A DNA stretch of 64,000 nt from Nephrocerus scutellatus (taxonomy: Eukaryota > Arthropoda > Insecta > Diptera > Pipunculidae), in NCBI GenBank assembly GCA_947095585.1, contig OX352761.1:93499833-93563832 (forward strand). The letters are read 5' to 3'. Made by a program: the position numbers and the translations under genes. Under the pieces are notes generated by a model that was not told the DNA's origin, did not search any database, and was given only the letters and a program-made list of their open reading frames with translations. This document shows, piece after piece, positions 56,610 through 64,000 of the stretch (position 1 is its first letter; each line of letters starts with the position of its first letter).

Positions 56610-57641
56610 CATAATGATTTGCCAAACAATACTGAGTAGAATTGCCACTTTGAGCTGTCAAAACAACTGTCATAAAATAAAACGACATCTAACGGAAAAA
56701 CAAACCTCCCAAAAAACACCCTTTAAAAATATAAAAGCATGTTTTTGTGATTGTTTGCTTGCTTGTTTCCTATACAATTCAAACATTCATTCAATTCAGT
56801 TTTGTTTATGATGCTTCATTGATGTGCGGAAGAAACAGTAAGCAGATTTATTTCAAACAAAAACCACTTCTTGGAGGGTTAAAATTTCGTTTCATTTATA
56901 ATCTACACTCAAGTACTTAGCTGTGCTTTCTTTTTTTAAAAATTTGAAACTGTTTGTTATTTTTTCCAATATTAATATCGATTATTTAGTTTGCTGTATG
57001 GCTGAGATGTTCGAGTTTTTGAGGTGGGTCAGTGGAATAGGGCTGCCGGGAAGCACCGGGTATTTTAGCTAGTTATAATATATAATTTTCTTATAATACC
57101 TATTACATTTAAGTCCAAAGCATGCTTTTATATTTAATCGAAAGAAGACATTCACGTTCAGTTAAAATAATAAAATTTTCTGATGAAGTCATAAGTGAGT
57201 ATAAATGTTAAGTGGAATTGAAATTGAAATGAGATAGAAAATTTAAATAAATGCTTTAAATACTTGTATATAAACAAAAGTCAATTAAAATAACCCACTG
57301 TTGTTGTTTTTTCTGACCTCTAAAACACATTCACCAGCCTTCAATCCACTTGATTCCGCTAGTGAGCTCTGATCCACAGCACTTATCTGGAATTTTAAAT
57401 TAAGTTGTGTTATTTTTTATTATTTTTTTCACTGCTATTTTTATTAATATCATAAAGTCAAGATTTATTATTTAGAAAATTCGATTCGCACCCATGGATA
57501 CGGATCCCATTTGCTGCGCGATAAATGAAATCCGCACGATTCATTTGGTGACTTCGGAATTTGCAAGAAACGAAGCGATGGATTATAATCATCGATGTTT
57601 AAGGAATTTTTCACTTTATTCTCATCAGAATTGCTTTCCAT
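46010..57641 (-). CDS. PDZ-RING-SIAH-type protein, probable E3 ubiquitin ligase, six exons
   Basis: Join of 57641-57492, 57386-57318, 48983-48861, 48654-47526, 46964-46796 and 46355-46010: 1986 nt, 661 residues plus stop. All five introns start GT and end AG, and the phases match (0, 0, 0, 1, 2). A PDZ domain (about residues 24-105) has the carboxylate-binding loop GFHL (37-40) and is encoded across exons 1-3. A C3HC4 RING (141-175) has pairs CPVC, CQNGH, CVKC and CPVC. A long Ser-rich linker follows. Then come C481-x3-C485-x11-H497-x4-H502 and a C-terminal beta-rich SIAH/TRAF-like region with RFWIKL and YASALLQGTEDE. RING proteins of this type transfer ubiquitin from an E2; the PDZ domain would bind C-terminal peptides. 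Intron 2 is about 8.3 kb of transposons. The last splice sites are the least certain, and another exon after 46010 is possible because GGTAGGTAC overlaps the stop. Confidence 0.85.
46796..46964 (-). CDS. PDZ-RING gene exon 5
   Basis: Acceptor TATAATTGCAG before 46964, donor GG|GTAGGT after 46796. It supplies the two His of the C2H2-like finger (LQRHVKEDHRIP) and the strand DAAILLLLDGSKRFWIKL. The codon split with exon 4 gives Ala. Confidence 0.75.
47526..48654 (-). CDS. PDZ-RING gene exon 4: RING finger and linker
   Basis: Acceptor GGAAATTTAG before 48654, in phase with exon 3; donor AGTG|GTACGT after 47526. It encodes the RING finger (start ECPVCLDTIAPPVMQCQNGH), a Ser/Thr/Lys-rich linker of about 300 residues, and the cysteines of the next finger (FRCPCDCGINFS). 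An internal ATG at 48636 could be read as a start, but the frame is open to the acceptor and joins the PDZ exons. Confidence 0.85.
48861..48983 (-). CDS. PDZ-RING gene exon 3: second half of PDZ
   Basis: Acceptor AAACTTAG before 48983 and donor GAG|GTAGG after 48861; 41 codons beginning VNGEDVLGLRISNIAQLVKE and including VTLLLW. This is the classic NG-x-(D/S)-V...VTLL-x-(V/W) end of a PDZ fold, and it only makes sense joined to exon 2. Confidence 0.85.
49355..49586. mobile_element. MITE M1, single arm
   Basis: Matches the right arm at 13690-13923: ATGTACGCTATTTTTTACAC, CCAAAACCGG, GCAAAATTACTCTG, AAAAGTATTTTATATGATA and GGCGTGTGAAAAATAT. It lies in intron 2 of the PDZ-RING gene. Confidence 0.8.
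49731..50630 (-). repeat. Family E repeat, first of a tandem pair
   Basis: End words CAGCCCATAAAAATTAG and TTTTTCATGTAAATTCTTT at about 49736; roughly seven diverged units with AAATTTGAAGAAAATCG and GGAGATACACATGTG. Ends with AACAAACAAGTTAATATAG, then AGAATTTAAA at about 50629. Confidence 0.85.
50631..51030 (-). repeat. Family E repeat, second of a tandem pair
   Basis: A degenerate start (ATGTAAAACCTCTAATAAC) directly follows the previous end. Then comes the GC-rich module (GCAGTGCTGCCCACAGCGC), one unit, CACCAGCCAGCCACGGGCAC, and the end GTTAACATAGAGAATTTAAA at about 51009-51028. Confidence 0.7.
51031..51789. other. Intronic interval, nothing recognised
   Basis: Intron 2 of the PDZ-RING gene. 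No repeat family of this window matches. Confidence 0.35.
51790..52215 (+). pseudogene. RTE-like LINE, 5' fragment with endonuclease start
   Basis: From about 51942 the plus frame reads FSWNARSVYRARAAHQLADT. This is the N-terminal beta strand of an apurinic-type endonuclease (W-N-x-R). Stops and shifts follow, with SYKKS and DIYDTM recognisable. It is cut at 52215 by a family E end. Confidence 0.65.
52220..53167 (+). repeat. Family E repeat, rearranged copy
   Basis: Left end TTTTCTATATTAACTTCAC at about 52230, two units to 52560, the GC-rich block, and the module with TTTCTTATTTGCTCAG to about 53000. The right-end segment (53008-53090) is inverted relative to 17488-18312, followed by a new left end (53097-53150) with a (GGCT)n run and TATGGGTTGTTTTTTTA. 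So one copy plus a terminal rearrangement and a tiny deletion derivative. Confidence 0.75.
53167..54826 (-). mobile_element. Jockey/CR1-like LINE, 5'-truncated
   Basis: Best-preserved copy of the family. It runs from RT fingers to the 3' UTR (GCCCACGCTGTGCTAAGC, GGGTGCAAACCCC) and a short A-rich tail at 53167-53185. It lies in intron 2 of the PDZ-RING gene in the same orientation. The 5' end abuts a truncated SINE at 54827. Confidence 0.9.
53244..54811 (-). pseudogene. LINE reverse transcriptase, one frameshift and one stop
   Basis: Frame from 54811: EVSRVLNDLNIHKSVEPDC, a shift near 54650-54690, then WKTAFIQPVHKKG, QQYGFRRQRSTGD, motif A ALDISKAFDRVWHQALLSKM, GVPQGLVLSPTLFLIFINDL and the FADD box in HSFADDSTLSF. 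A TAA at 53930-53928 (expected Lys AAA) interrupts. The same frame continues through RWNDHIFAIAKNAARCLGFL, YIRPKLEYNCITWAGAP and MWNELPDSVFPHLYDLQSFK to the stop at 53244. No RNase H is present. Few lesions suggest fairly recent insertion. Confidence 0.85.
54827..54968 (-). mobile_element. tRNA-derived SINE, 3' half missing
   Basis: Starts GGCGCCGTGGCTCATTGG at 54968, with a B box GGTTCGAATCC near 54915. It matches the SINE to about ACTTGTCAC, where the LINE begins. The missing 3' part is not found on the far side of the LINE, so this is deletion rather than simple insertion. Confidence 0.85.
54969..55506. other. Intronic interval, nothing recognised
   Basis: AT-rich sequence in intron 2 of the PDZ-RING gene. 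Confidence 0.35.
55819..56035 (+). pseudogene. Helitron replication-helicase fragment
   Basis: Readable across small frameshifts: FVDNPTTKRAIVGELLM (55819), NELIKLFKIALDRMSSDSHN (55898), then VIRAVKMPAGEHPRRF and SPTIDKVA to about 56025. The pattern IK-x-F-x-AL-x-RM, then VIRA...P-GEH-x-RRF...P-x-I-(D/N)-x-VA, is diagnostic of the Helitron N-terminal domain. No Rep HUH or helicase motif is present in the surviving part. Confidence 0.8.
56274..56723. mobile_element. Palindromic MITE nested in the Helitron
   Basis: The left arm from 56276 (GGGTGTTTTTTTGGGAGG, TAGATGTCGTTTTATTTTA, CAAATCATTATGAAAAA) recurs inverted at about 56607-56723 with few changes. Arms of about 117-120 bp flank a 210-base core that ends in about 33 T (56577-56609). 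Confidence 0.8.
57318..57386 (-). CDS. PDZ-RING gene exon 2: PDZ core
   Basis: Acceptor TTAAAATTCCAG before 57386; donor GAG|GTCAGA (a weaker form) after 57318. 23 codons: ISAVDQSSLAESSGLKAGEC then VLE. This is the hallmark S-x-A-x-x-(A/S)GL-x-x-G-(D/E)-x-(I/V)LE helix-turn of PDZ domains. It is in frame with exons 1 and 3. Confidence 0.85.
57492..57641 (-). CDS. PDZ-RING gene exon 1: start and first PDZ strands
   Basis: The ATG at 57641-57639 in AATAATGG is followed by 50 codons. An acidic/polar start precedes RFLQIPKSPNESCGFHLSRS, which holds the GFHL peptide-binding loop. The donor is TGG|GTGCGA at 57491, followed by a 105-base intron. An initiator-like TCAGT lies on this strand at 57757-57753, and a short upstream ORF starts near 57741. 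Confidence 0.8.
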
Positions 57642-59535
57642 TATTATTTTTAAGTTGCATAGAACACAAGTTTTACTTTAAAAAAAATTATTTCCAATTT
57701 TTCTCTGTAGAAGTTATTCTCAACGTGTGCATCTGATCGATGCATTTCGTTCACTGAAAATGCACGAGTTATGCTGATACACACAAATCTTAGACGCTGC
57801 ACTTTAGTGATTGAAAATATATATGGGAGCGAACGTTCAAGTTAAATCAGCTTTCATGGTAAAATCCGCTTTTGCTCAGTTGTTTACTACTTGATGTCGC
57901 AGCAATTAGTGACATTGAACTTCAAATATATTGCATCATACGAGTAGCTCAAACCAATTCAATGCAATAACTCCATTCACGATTGAAAACCAATCGGATC
58001 GAATTGAGCCAGTTAGTTTGATTAAAATATTCATTCATTACTTATTGAACCCTAATCAATAAGCACGCATAACATATTTTTTTCCTAAAAATGTATTCCT
58101 ACGGTCTGATTACCCTTTGAAATATATTTGGTACACTGATGGTTACACACATTAAGCATTTAACTTTGTTTACTGATTTCGTATCTAACCTTTAATGTGT
58201 TAGTCTAGAGTCTAGACCAGGGGTCTCCAAACTATGGCCCGCGAATGTACGTTTTTGGCTCGTGCCAATGCTGTGTGCAATTCTTAAATACCTCGTAAAT
58301 TATTATTATTTAGAATTAAAAAAAACCATTACAATTTAATTTATTGTGTTATTATTCTTAAAGTTCTATTGGGTTGATAAAGCACCCGGCTACTTATCCA
58401 TCTTGCAGACACCTCTACCTACACTACAATGACACAAAATTTAAGACCGCCCTCAACATTCTATATTCAAATTCCACAGAGTTTATAAATGACAAAATAC
58501 AAACGTCAAAGTGGAACCATCAAAACTCGAACTGTAGTTAACGCAGATTCAAAATTTCACAAATTTCACAAATCCACAACTTGTTGGTCAATTAGGCACA
58601 ATTAAATTTAGCCATCCGGATGTGTTGTGTTGCAGTGCAGCTGCTATTGATAAATTTTAAATGCTTGGTTGTATGTCGGCTGGTCGCATTGGATGAAATT
58701 TTAAATTCAATCGTTTCTGATTTCTGTGCAATTGTCGCTATAGTAAATATTCGCTGTATGTACTGTGGATTTAAATTGTAAATGCTAAATGGTAAGCTAA
58801 CTGCATGCATTTTACTCTCTCAAATATATATATATTCGGATCCTGTCACTGTCTATCAGGATACGGATGTACTTGCATCTATAGAGTACTCCAAAGTCTC
58901 GGTTAGTAGTTTGTTGTACAATTCTGCTGTTTGACTGTCAATTCTTTGAACGCTAAATGTCGCTAATTTCCTGCCAGTTTTTATGTCATATGAGCATGTT
59001 ATATGGGCTTTGTTGAATTCAGTAGCGGTAAATACAGAGATGGAAGCTCGTATGTTTTTATTGTTCCCTTGTGAAAAAAGCGTTCGACTTGGAACCACAA
59101 TTTGGGTTTAAGTAAGAAAATAGCAGGCTTTTAACCAGGTAACAAGGCTTAACAATGAGGGTAGAACTTCATGACCTCGAATTTTCTCAGTAACAGCTAT
59201 CGTTATTCTACGTTGATTTTATAATAACTATACTTCCGAGTATGATTCAGCATAGTGTTTTTCCTCTTTATTTCAATATCGCTCAACTGCCAAACAAAAG
59301 TCTTAGTTTAGAAATTGTTTCCAAATAAATATCCTTCCAATCTTGCTAGTGGAAATACTGACAAGTAAGTGAATGTAACTTAACAGTAAGTTAATACAAA
59401 ACTCTTGCTATTCAATAACACCAAGAGAGAATGCAAAATGTAATCCTCAATATACAACATATTCTAAAGACAAATAATGTGCCCGTCCGTCCGGGAAACA
59501 ATTAAAAAACTCGAATATTATTTTTGGGTTAATAT
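57642..59535. other. Upstream region of the PDZ-RING gene; one hAT-like terminus
   Basis: It presumably holds the promoter. At 58218 the sequence CAGGGGTCTCCAAACTATGG followed by CCCGC resembles hAT terminal repeats (CAGGGGT...CAAAC...GGCCCGC), but no partner end was found. A minus-strand open frame at 59098-58856 is not recognised. Confidence 0.35.
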
Positions 59536-59831
59536 TGCTACGAAATTGTATATTCCTAGATGATTCGAACAGAACACAATAGAATATAATAGAATGGAAC
59601 CTTCTTGAAACGGTTGATTTAGTATAAGCACCCTATATTTCTTCACAGTTAGTTAGTTATGATTTGGATTTGTCCAGAGTTATTTGTGTGAACAATAATT
59701 ACTCACCCATGTGAATTTGTGAACTCTTACTATTCGTGAATAAAAGTTGTAATTTCTAAATAAAGGAACTTGTGATGTGTTCTTATTTTCAAAATCGATT
59801 ACGAACCCAAGAAAGACTAAACTTTGTCACA
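59536..59831 (+). repeat. 5' LTR
   Basis: Starts TGCTACGAAAT and ends GTCACA. It shares GAACCTTCTTGAAACGGTTG and TTGTGTGAACAATAA with the 3' LTR. It is shorter than the 3' LTR near its start, so it is internally deleted. Confidence 0.7.
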
Positions 59832-59833
59832 AT

Positions 59834-59851
59834 TGATGTCAGAAGTGGAAT
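59834..59851 (+). promoter_or_regulatory. Primer-binding site, tRNA-Leu type
   Basis: TGATGTCAGAAGTGGAAT, two bases after the LTR, is close to TGGTGTCAGAAGTGGGAT, the complement of the tRNA-Leu 3' end. Confidence 0.65.
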
Positions 59852-60399
59852 TTTGCAAATCGCGAAACAATAAGTAATTAAATAGTTGGTGCACTTACAG
59901 TTAGCAGGAGCTGAACAAGAGCTCGGAAAGCGAGGTTTAAGCACTACAGGAAACAAGAAGAATTATTTCTTAGATTGCAACAAGTCATAAAAGTGAAAAA
60001 GCAGCTAGATGGTGAGTGTTTTCAACTGCAACGGAGCTAATGGAGCGAAAACCGTCTACTATGGAAGATAAGGGTGTGCCAAATATTGCAACAAATAAAG
60101 TTCAAACTGACTGATACGTTTAATCAGGAAATTCTACAATCGCAGCAAGAAAGCCAGTAAAAATTTGATCAGCAACATCAAAAGCTCGATCTTATTTAAA
60201 AAAGAGGTGAGTGAAATTCAAGAAACACTTAAAGAAGAAGTGAAATCCCTAGAGACAAACCTGATTGGAAGAGTAGGGTAAGTGGCCTGCAAGGAAAAAT
60301 TAAGGGGATTGAGAATTGGTAAGACATTCGTAGCCAGTTCGTGCGAGGAAAAATTCAACAACAATTCGGCAGTTCAGACTCATTCCAGAATATTCTATT

Positions 60400-60561
60400 A
60401 CCCAAAAAGGAATTTTGAAGCCTCCTGCGTTCGATGCCGAGACAGATTTTGAATATTTCAAAGTCCAGTTTCGAGCTGCGGTACAACACAATGGATTAAG
60501 TGCTGAACAACAACTAAATGTTCTGATCCTAGCGTTGAGCGTTGACAGCTTCAAGACGTAG
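60400..60561 (+). pseudogene. gag fragment of the LTR element
   Basis: The frame through 60421 reads PPAFDAETDFEYFKVQFRAA, VQHNGLSAEQQLNVLILALS, ending in a TAG at 60559-60561. The PP-x-FD...F-x-x-QF-x-AA-x-x-NG pattern is typical of gypsy-group gag in insects. Further gag-like words (ASALEYEAA) appear near 60720 in another frame. Confidence 0.7.
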
Positions 60562-60969
60562 AACGGGAAATAACTAAACTAAACACAAGCCCGTTGCAGG
60601 ATTCCGCCTGATCTCTTCAGCGAACTAACAGTGGATGCCTTCATCAGTGCTGTGCGAGTGAATAGTTAAAGCTTCATTTAATAACAACAGCCAGAGAAAA
60701 GTCGATGAATAAAGTATTGGCATCGGCATTGGAATACGAAGCAGCTAAAGGCAGTTTGTCTTCGGATTTAGTTAAAGTGCCCTAATAGAAGAGGAGATCA
60801 GAAATTCAACTGGATGCTTTCAAAATGACATGGATCGCAGATCTATTTGCCGATCAAAATGTTTTAAGTGTTAGAAATCTAGACTTTCATTCGGGATTGC
60901 TAGGAACTAAGCACTAGAAATACGACGAAACAACCAAGCAGTGGTATCAAGAAAGATTACAGCGGATAG

Positions 60970-61359
60970 ATGACCAACAGTCAAATCAGACGGAGCAATA
61001 GAGTACATCACTACAACCTGAGAACAGATATAGGAGGAGCTGCAGCAGTTAATGGAGAATGTTTCTTCCTTACAGTCGTGTTTGGAGGATTAAAGTTTAG
61101 ACATCGCTCTATTGTTGCCCGTGTGAAGGATGTATCCATATTGGGACTTAATTTTATGATGGTGCACCAGATGTCACTTGATTTGAAGAAACAAATGTTA
61201 AGATGCCGTAATTTCGAAGTACCGCTCAATGGTATGTCTCTTAGGAAATGTTGCGTCCCACAGTTCAAACACAGTCCCTACACAAACACAGTTCAAACAC
61301 ATACCGAAAATACAAAAGTACTCAGTTGTTTGAGGAGTTACGGTCCAGATGAAAAATAG
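60970..61359 (+). pseudogene. Protease-like fragment of the LTR element
   Basis: An open frame of 129 codons contains GECFFLTVVFGGLKFRHRSI, VARVKDVSILGLNFM. The I-LG-(L/M)-(D/N)-F(L/M) motif marks the C-terminal half of gypsy-type aspartic proteases, but the catalytic D(S/T)G is not visible. It ends just before the inserted E repeat. Confidence 0.55.
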
Positions 61360-61375
61360 TAGCTAAGGGAAAAAA

Positions 61376-62310
61376 AACAACCCATAAAAATTTAAATTTT
61401 TCATCTAAATTCTCTAATCGCAGAAATTGATATGGGACCCCTCGATTCTGGGTATTTTTTTTTATTGTAGTAGAAAATCATCGAAAGAGACATTTGACAT
61501 CAGATGTCAAATTTGAAAATGCTCAGATCCTTTTTCCTGAGCATTTAGAGCATGCTCATACTATGAGCAAATAAGAAACACGAGCATTTTACTTGAGAAC
61601 TCTTTGACTGCTCTGAACTAATTTATGAAAACGCGAAATGACAGAATATTGTGAAAACTTGTTGTTCTATCTGTAAGTTGATATCGACAACAAAAAACGA
61701 CATCAATAAAAATACAATTCAGCAAATAAGTAAGTTGAATTAAGCATAAAACATTTATGTCTCGTTTCATTTGCTGGGTTCATTTGTGGGTGAGCTAAGA
61801 TTTCTCTCTCGTGGTTTCAGTTTAACGTTGCATACGAGAACTGTGCCCGGAGTACGGTTTGATTTTATATACCTTTGTTTTGTAACCGATAATGTTACTT
61901 TGCTACCCGTCGGCAATCGGGTACATCGGGCACTCACCTCGTTGACCTCGAAAACTCTGTCACTTTGAAAGCTAACCTATGGGTATGGTTTCGGATACGG
62001 TTTGTGCAATGGGAAAGAGACATTAGTAAACAAAATACATACATATTACTTAAAGATGAAATGGAATGTTCATAATAGATTTTACTTTTATATCTACTAT
62101 TACGCACATTCATGGTAACTTTGTGAAATGTCGGAGTAATGTATATTGATGCTTGAGAAATGATGTGAAACCGAAATTTTCTGTTTTCGTTCATTATTAA
62201 AAATAATGACATTATTAATAACCGTGTAAGTGCCGAGTTAAAAATATGGCGACGCAAACTCGTAGTGCTGCCATGAGCAGGCAGAATAGATTTTGCAATC
62301 AAAATCAAAA
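61376..62310 (-). repeat. Family E repeat (module part) inserted in the LTR element
   Basis: Starts with the end words AACAACCCATAAAAATT and TCTAAATTCTCTAATCG. It carries TTTGACATCAGATGTCAAA and stays collinear with 28000-28887 to about 62309. The unit array and the other end are missing. Confidence 0.85.
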
Positions 62311-62472
62311 GCATTAGTTAAAGCAATAAATAACTTCCTTTGGGTGAATTGACGCAGAGATGTTGAAAACTGTTGTTCAATGTGTGAAAAATGTGCTGCT
62401 AGAAAAGGACCGCGACGAGCAACTAGAGGGAAAATGCAGATTAATTAAGTGAGGTAATGTTGTCAATACTGG

Positions 62473-62666
62473 GCGCCGGGGCTCAGTGGAAATGCGTATG
62501 GCTACTGAGCAGGAGATGGTTCGAATCCGAGTAACACCAAGAGTATTTTTCACGGTGTCCCACCTCTCTCGAATGGGTGACAAACGTTCCGAAAGTAATA
62601 ACTTGTCACGGAAAGCTTCTCAATTCGCCGTTCGGATCCGGCCTTAAATTGTAGGTCCCTTCATGC
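62473..62666 (+). mobile_element. tRNA-derived SINE, 3'-truncated
   Basis: Starts GGCGCCGGGGCTCAGTGG; B box GGTTCGAATCC at about 62519. The body matches to TTAAATTGTAGGTCCCTTC, then diverges. Confidence 0.85.
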
Positions 62667-62902
62667 TGCAGTAAGGAGTAACATATTGAATGCGAGGATT
62701 TCAGGAAGGAAATTTCGCCTGGCTTTAAAATCTCAAAAGAAGAAAAGAGAAATCTCCAAAATTACAGAAAAGTTGGGGCCCTTACGAGATCATCAAGTGG
62801 ATTAATAATGTAGTTCATCGGATTCAATAAAGCCCTAGATATAAAACAAAAGTTGTCCAAATCGACAGACTAACAAGGTACATTTTCAGGTACGAACGAA
62901 TT

Positions 62903-62912
62903 AAGGCGGGGA
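62903..62912 (+). promoter_or_regulatory. Polypurine tract of the LTR element
   Basis: AAGGCGGGGA, ending a few bases before the TG that opens the 3' LTR at 62916. It contains one C, so it is degenerate or approximate. Confidence 0.5.
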
Positions 62913-62915
62913 TAA

Positions 62916-63258
62916 TGTTACGAAAATAGATGTAATGCACTTAACAGCGCCATCTGTAGACTCAATATAAGTATATAATATTATATGTGTTGAATTTTAT
63001 ATAATTTATACCAGAATTTCTTGGTTTTTTCGAGAATGTTTTAAGAGAAGAGAATAGAAGAGAGTAGAACCCTCTTGAAACGGTTGATTCACTATAAACA
63101 CCTCATAATTCTTCCCGTGAGTTAGTTATGGTTTTTTACCAGAGTACTTACATCGAGAAATGTTTTATGTAAATATAAGTGTTGTTGTGAATATAAGTGT
63201 TAATTGTGTGAACAATAAGTAATCACCAGTGTGTTTTTGTAAAATCTTGCCTTTTGTG
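62916..63258 (+). repeat. 3' LTR, truncated
   Basis: Begins TGTTACGAAAATAGATG, shares GAACCCTCTTGAAACGGTTG and TGTGTGAACAATAAGTAATC with the 5' LTR, and stops near TTTTGTGAATTA, before the final AATAAA-like part seen in the 5' LTR. Confidence 0.7.
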
Positions 63259-63571
63259 AATTAATCTATATAATTTATTGTTGCGTTTTTAATTCGTACT
63301 TGGAAAATGGAATATTGTTAATAACTTTTCGTTTAAAATTAAGAAATTTTATTGTTTTCCGATGTTAAGATTATAAAACGTCTCAAAGACGTTGCATTTA
63401 GCTGCAGAAGAAGCCGTGTTTAGAATCATTCCTTAAAGTCTTGCAGTAAGTTCTCCATTGTATTTTTTTATTGAAAATGTATATAAAATGATTAATATCT
63501 ATTTTTAAAGTTACATAAACAAACTTTTATTTAAGTTGAATCCTCAGTAAACAATAAACAAGAATAAAGAG
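63259..63571. other. Unassigned interval
   Basis: AT-rich, with nothing recognised. Confidence 0.35.
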
Positions 63572-63620
63572 AACAACACATAAAAAATTTTCATGTTAAT
63601 TCTCTAATCGGAGGTACACA
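63572..63620 (-). repeat. Family E terminus
   Basis: AACAACACATAAAAAATT and ATGTTAATTCTCTAATCGG match one E end. The rest is replaced by a LINE. Confidence 0.7.
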
Positions 63621-64000
63621 TTTATTATTTATAATGTACACCGGCCGTGAGCTCTAGTTGAGGCACGGGTATTTCGGAAGGGTTGGAGAATAGGAGGGAT
63701 ACATCTGGATATTTCTTTTGGGGACCGCTTGTGGAAAAAGCGATAAAACAAAAAAGTGGCAGGCAGGAAACATACCTACGATGTTCAAACGATTCGATTG
63801 TTTTCGCGTTATGTACGTCACATATAAGTTTTAACACGCGGTTCTGAACTCTGTCTAGTAGATGCAATGTGGTCTTGGGAGCACCTGCCCAGGTTATGCA
63901 GTTGTATTCAAGCTTAGGGCGAATATACGCCTTGCAAATAGTAGCCAGATCTGAAGGAGTGAAGTACATCTTGCACCGTTTTAGGAAACCTAAGCATCTC
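63621..64000 (-). mobile_element. Jockey/CR1-like LINE, 3' part, continues off the right edge
   Basis: Close nucleotide match to about 53430-53770 (YIRPKLEYNCITWAGAP and LHLLDRVQNRVLKLI are encoded). A short 3' tail word TTATAATGTACAC joins directly to GTGAGCTCTAGTTGAGG, so about 240 bases of 3' coding and UTR sequence are deleted. Frameshifted near 63780. Confidence 0.85.

Larger units (their letters stand above)
55507..57072 (+). mobile_element. Helitron, deletion derivative with nested elements
   Basis: The 5' end TCTCTGTATATATAAAAATT at 55507 is followed by AGTCTCGCAAAAACTTGAGA and GGATGGACCGATTTGG, the usual start of insect Helitrons. The 3' end GGTATTTTAGCTAG at 57059-57072 follows a short GC-rich hairpin (CCGGGAAGCACCGG). 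Flanks are A before and T after, the expected AT target without duplication. Inside are a replication-helicase fragment, an inverted partial 3' end at about 56036-56240, and a palindromic MITE. It lies in intron 2 of the PDZ-RING gene. Confidence 0.75.
59536..63258 (+). mobile_element. Gypsy-like LTR retrotransposon, degenerate and nested
   Basis: Order: 5' LTR (59536-59831), primer site, gag pieces, a zinc-knuckle remnant (ICRSKCFKC near 60850), a protease-like region, then an inserted E copy (61376-62310) and a SINE (62473-62666), a polypurine tract and the 3' LTR. RT, RNase H and integrase are not seen. The element is dead. Confidence 0.75.

Noticed and set aside
58218..58300. Full hAT element
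   Set aside because: Only one terminus-like sequence was found, with no partner end, transposase or clear 8-bp duplication.

Overview
The window looks like nuclear DNA of an insect, most likely a fly. It is AT-rich and intron-containing. It carries a tRNA-derived SINE, several LINE types (a Jockey/CR1-like one, an RTE-like one, and RNase H-bearing LOA-type ones), a Helitron, a gypsy-like LTR element, foldback MITEs and a Tc1/Tc3-like fragment. No operons or bacterial signals are present. The species cannot be named from sequence alone.

Two host genes are supported, both on the minus strand. The first runs off the left edge: an uninterrupted frame of 497 codons from the ATG at 1491 down to base 1, low-complexity and regulator-like, not recognised. 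Two short ORFs with good fly start contexts lie upstream of it (2058-2420). The second is a six-exon gene at 57641-46010. Its joined frame gives about 661 residues: an N-terminal PDZ domain, a RING finger, a C2H2-like finger and a SIAH/TRAF-like tail, so probably an E3 ubiquitin ligase. Its second intron (57317-48984, about 8.3 kb) is packed with transposons; the other introns are 0.1-0.6 kb.

Nearly everything else is mobile DNA. The dominant component is a dispersed repeat, here called family E. It has constant ends, an internal tandem unit of about 102-124 bp with an ACACATGTGT core, and in the longest copies a conserved single-copy module. Copies or pieces lie at 4570-5065, 5405-5686, 9595-10530, 17488-18312, 20310-20997, 22908-23308, 26195-26950, 28000-29262, 37998-39085, 40746-44390 (split), 49731-51030 (two in tandem), 52220-53167, 61376-62310 and 63572-63620. 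The split copy at 40746-44390 holds a 3.4-kb LINE that lacks its 3' end, which suggests capture rather than ordinary LINE insertion.

Other layout: a second dispersed repeat (E2) at 9181, 26396 and 29815; a tRNA-derived SINE at 3092 (14-bp target duplication), 27236, 54827 and 62473; a Jockey/CR1-like LINE at 4651, 7085, 14260, 53167 and 63621; an RTE-like LINE at 19090, 30650 and 51790; LOA-type LINEs at 23330, 31649 and 40784; a Helitron at 55507-57072 with a replication-helicase fragment; and a gypsy-like LTR element at 59536-63258 whose pol is mostly missing. All transposon reading frames seen are broken or partial.
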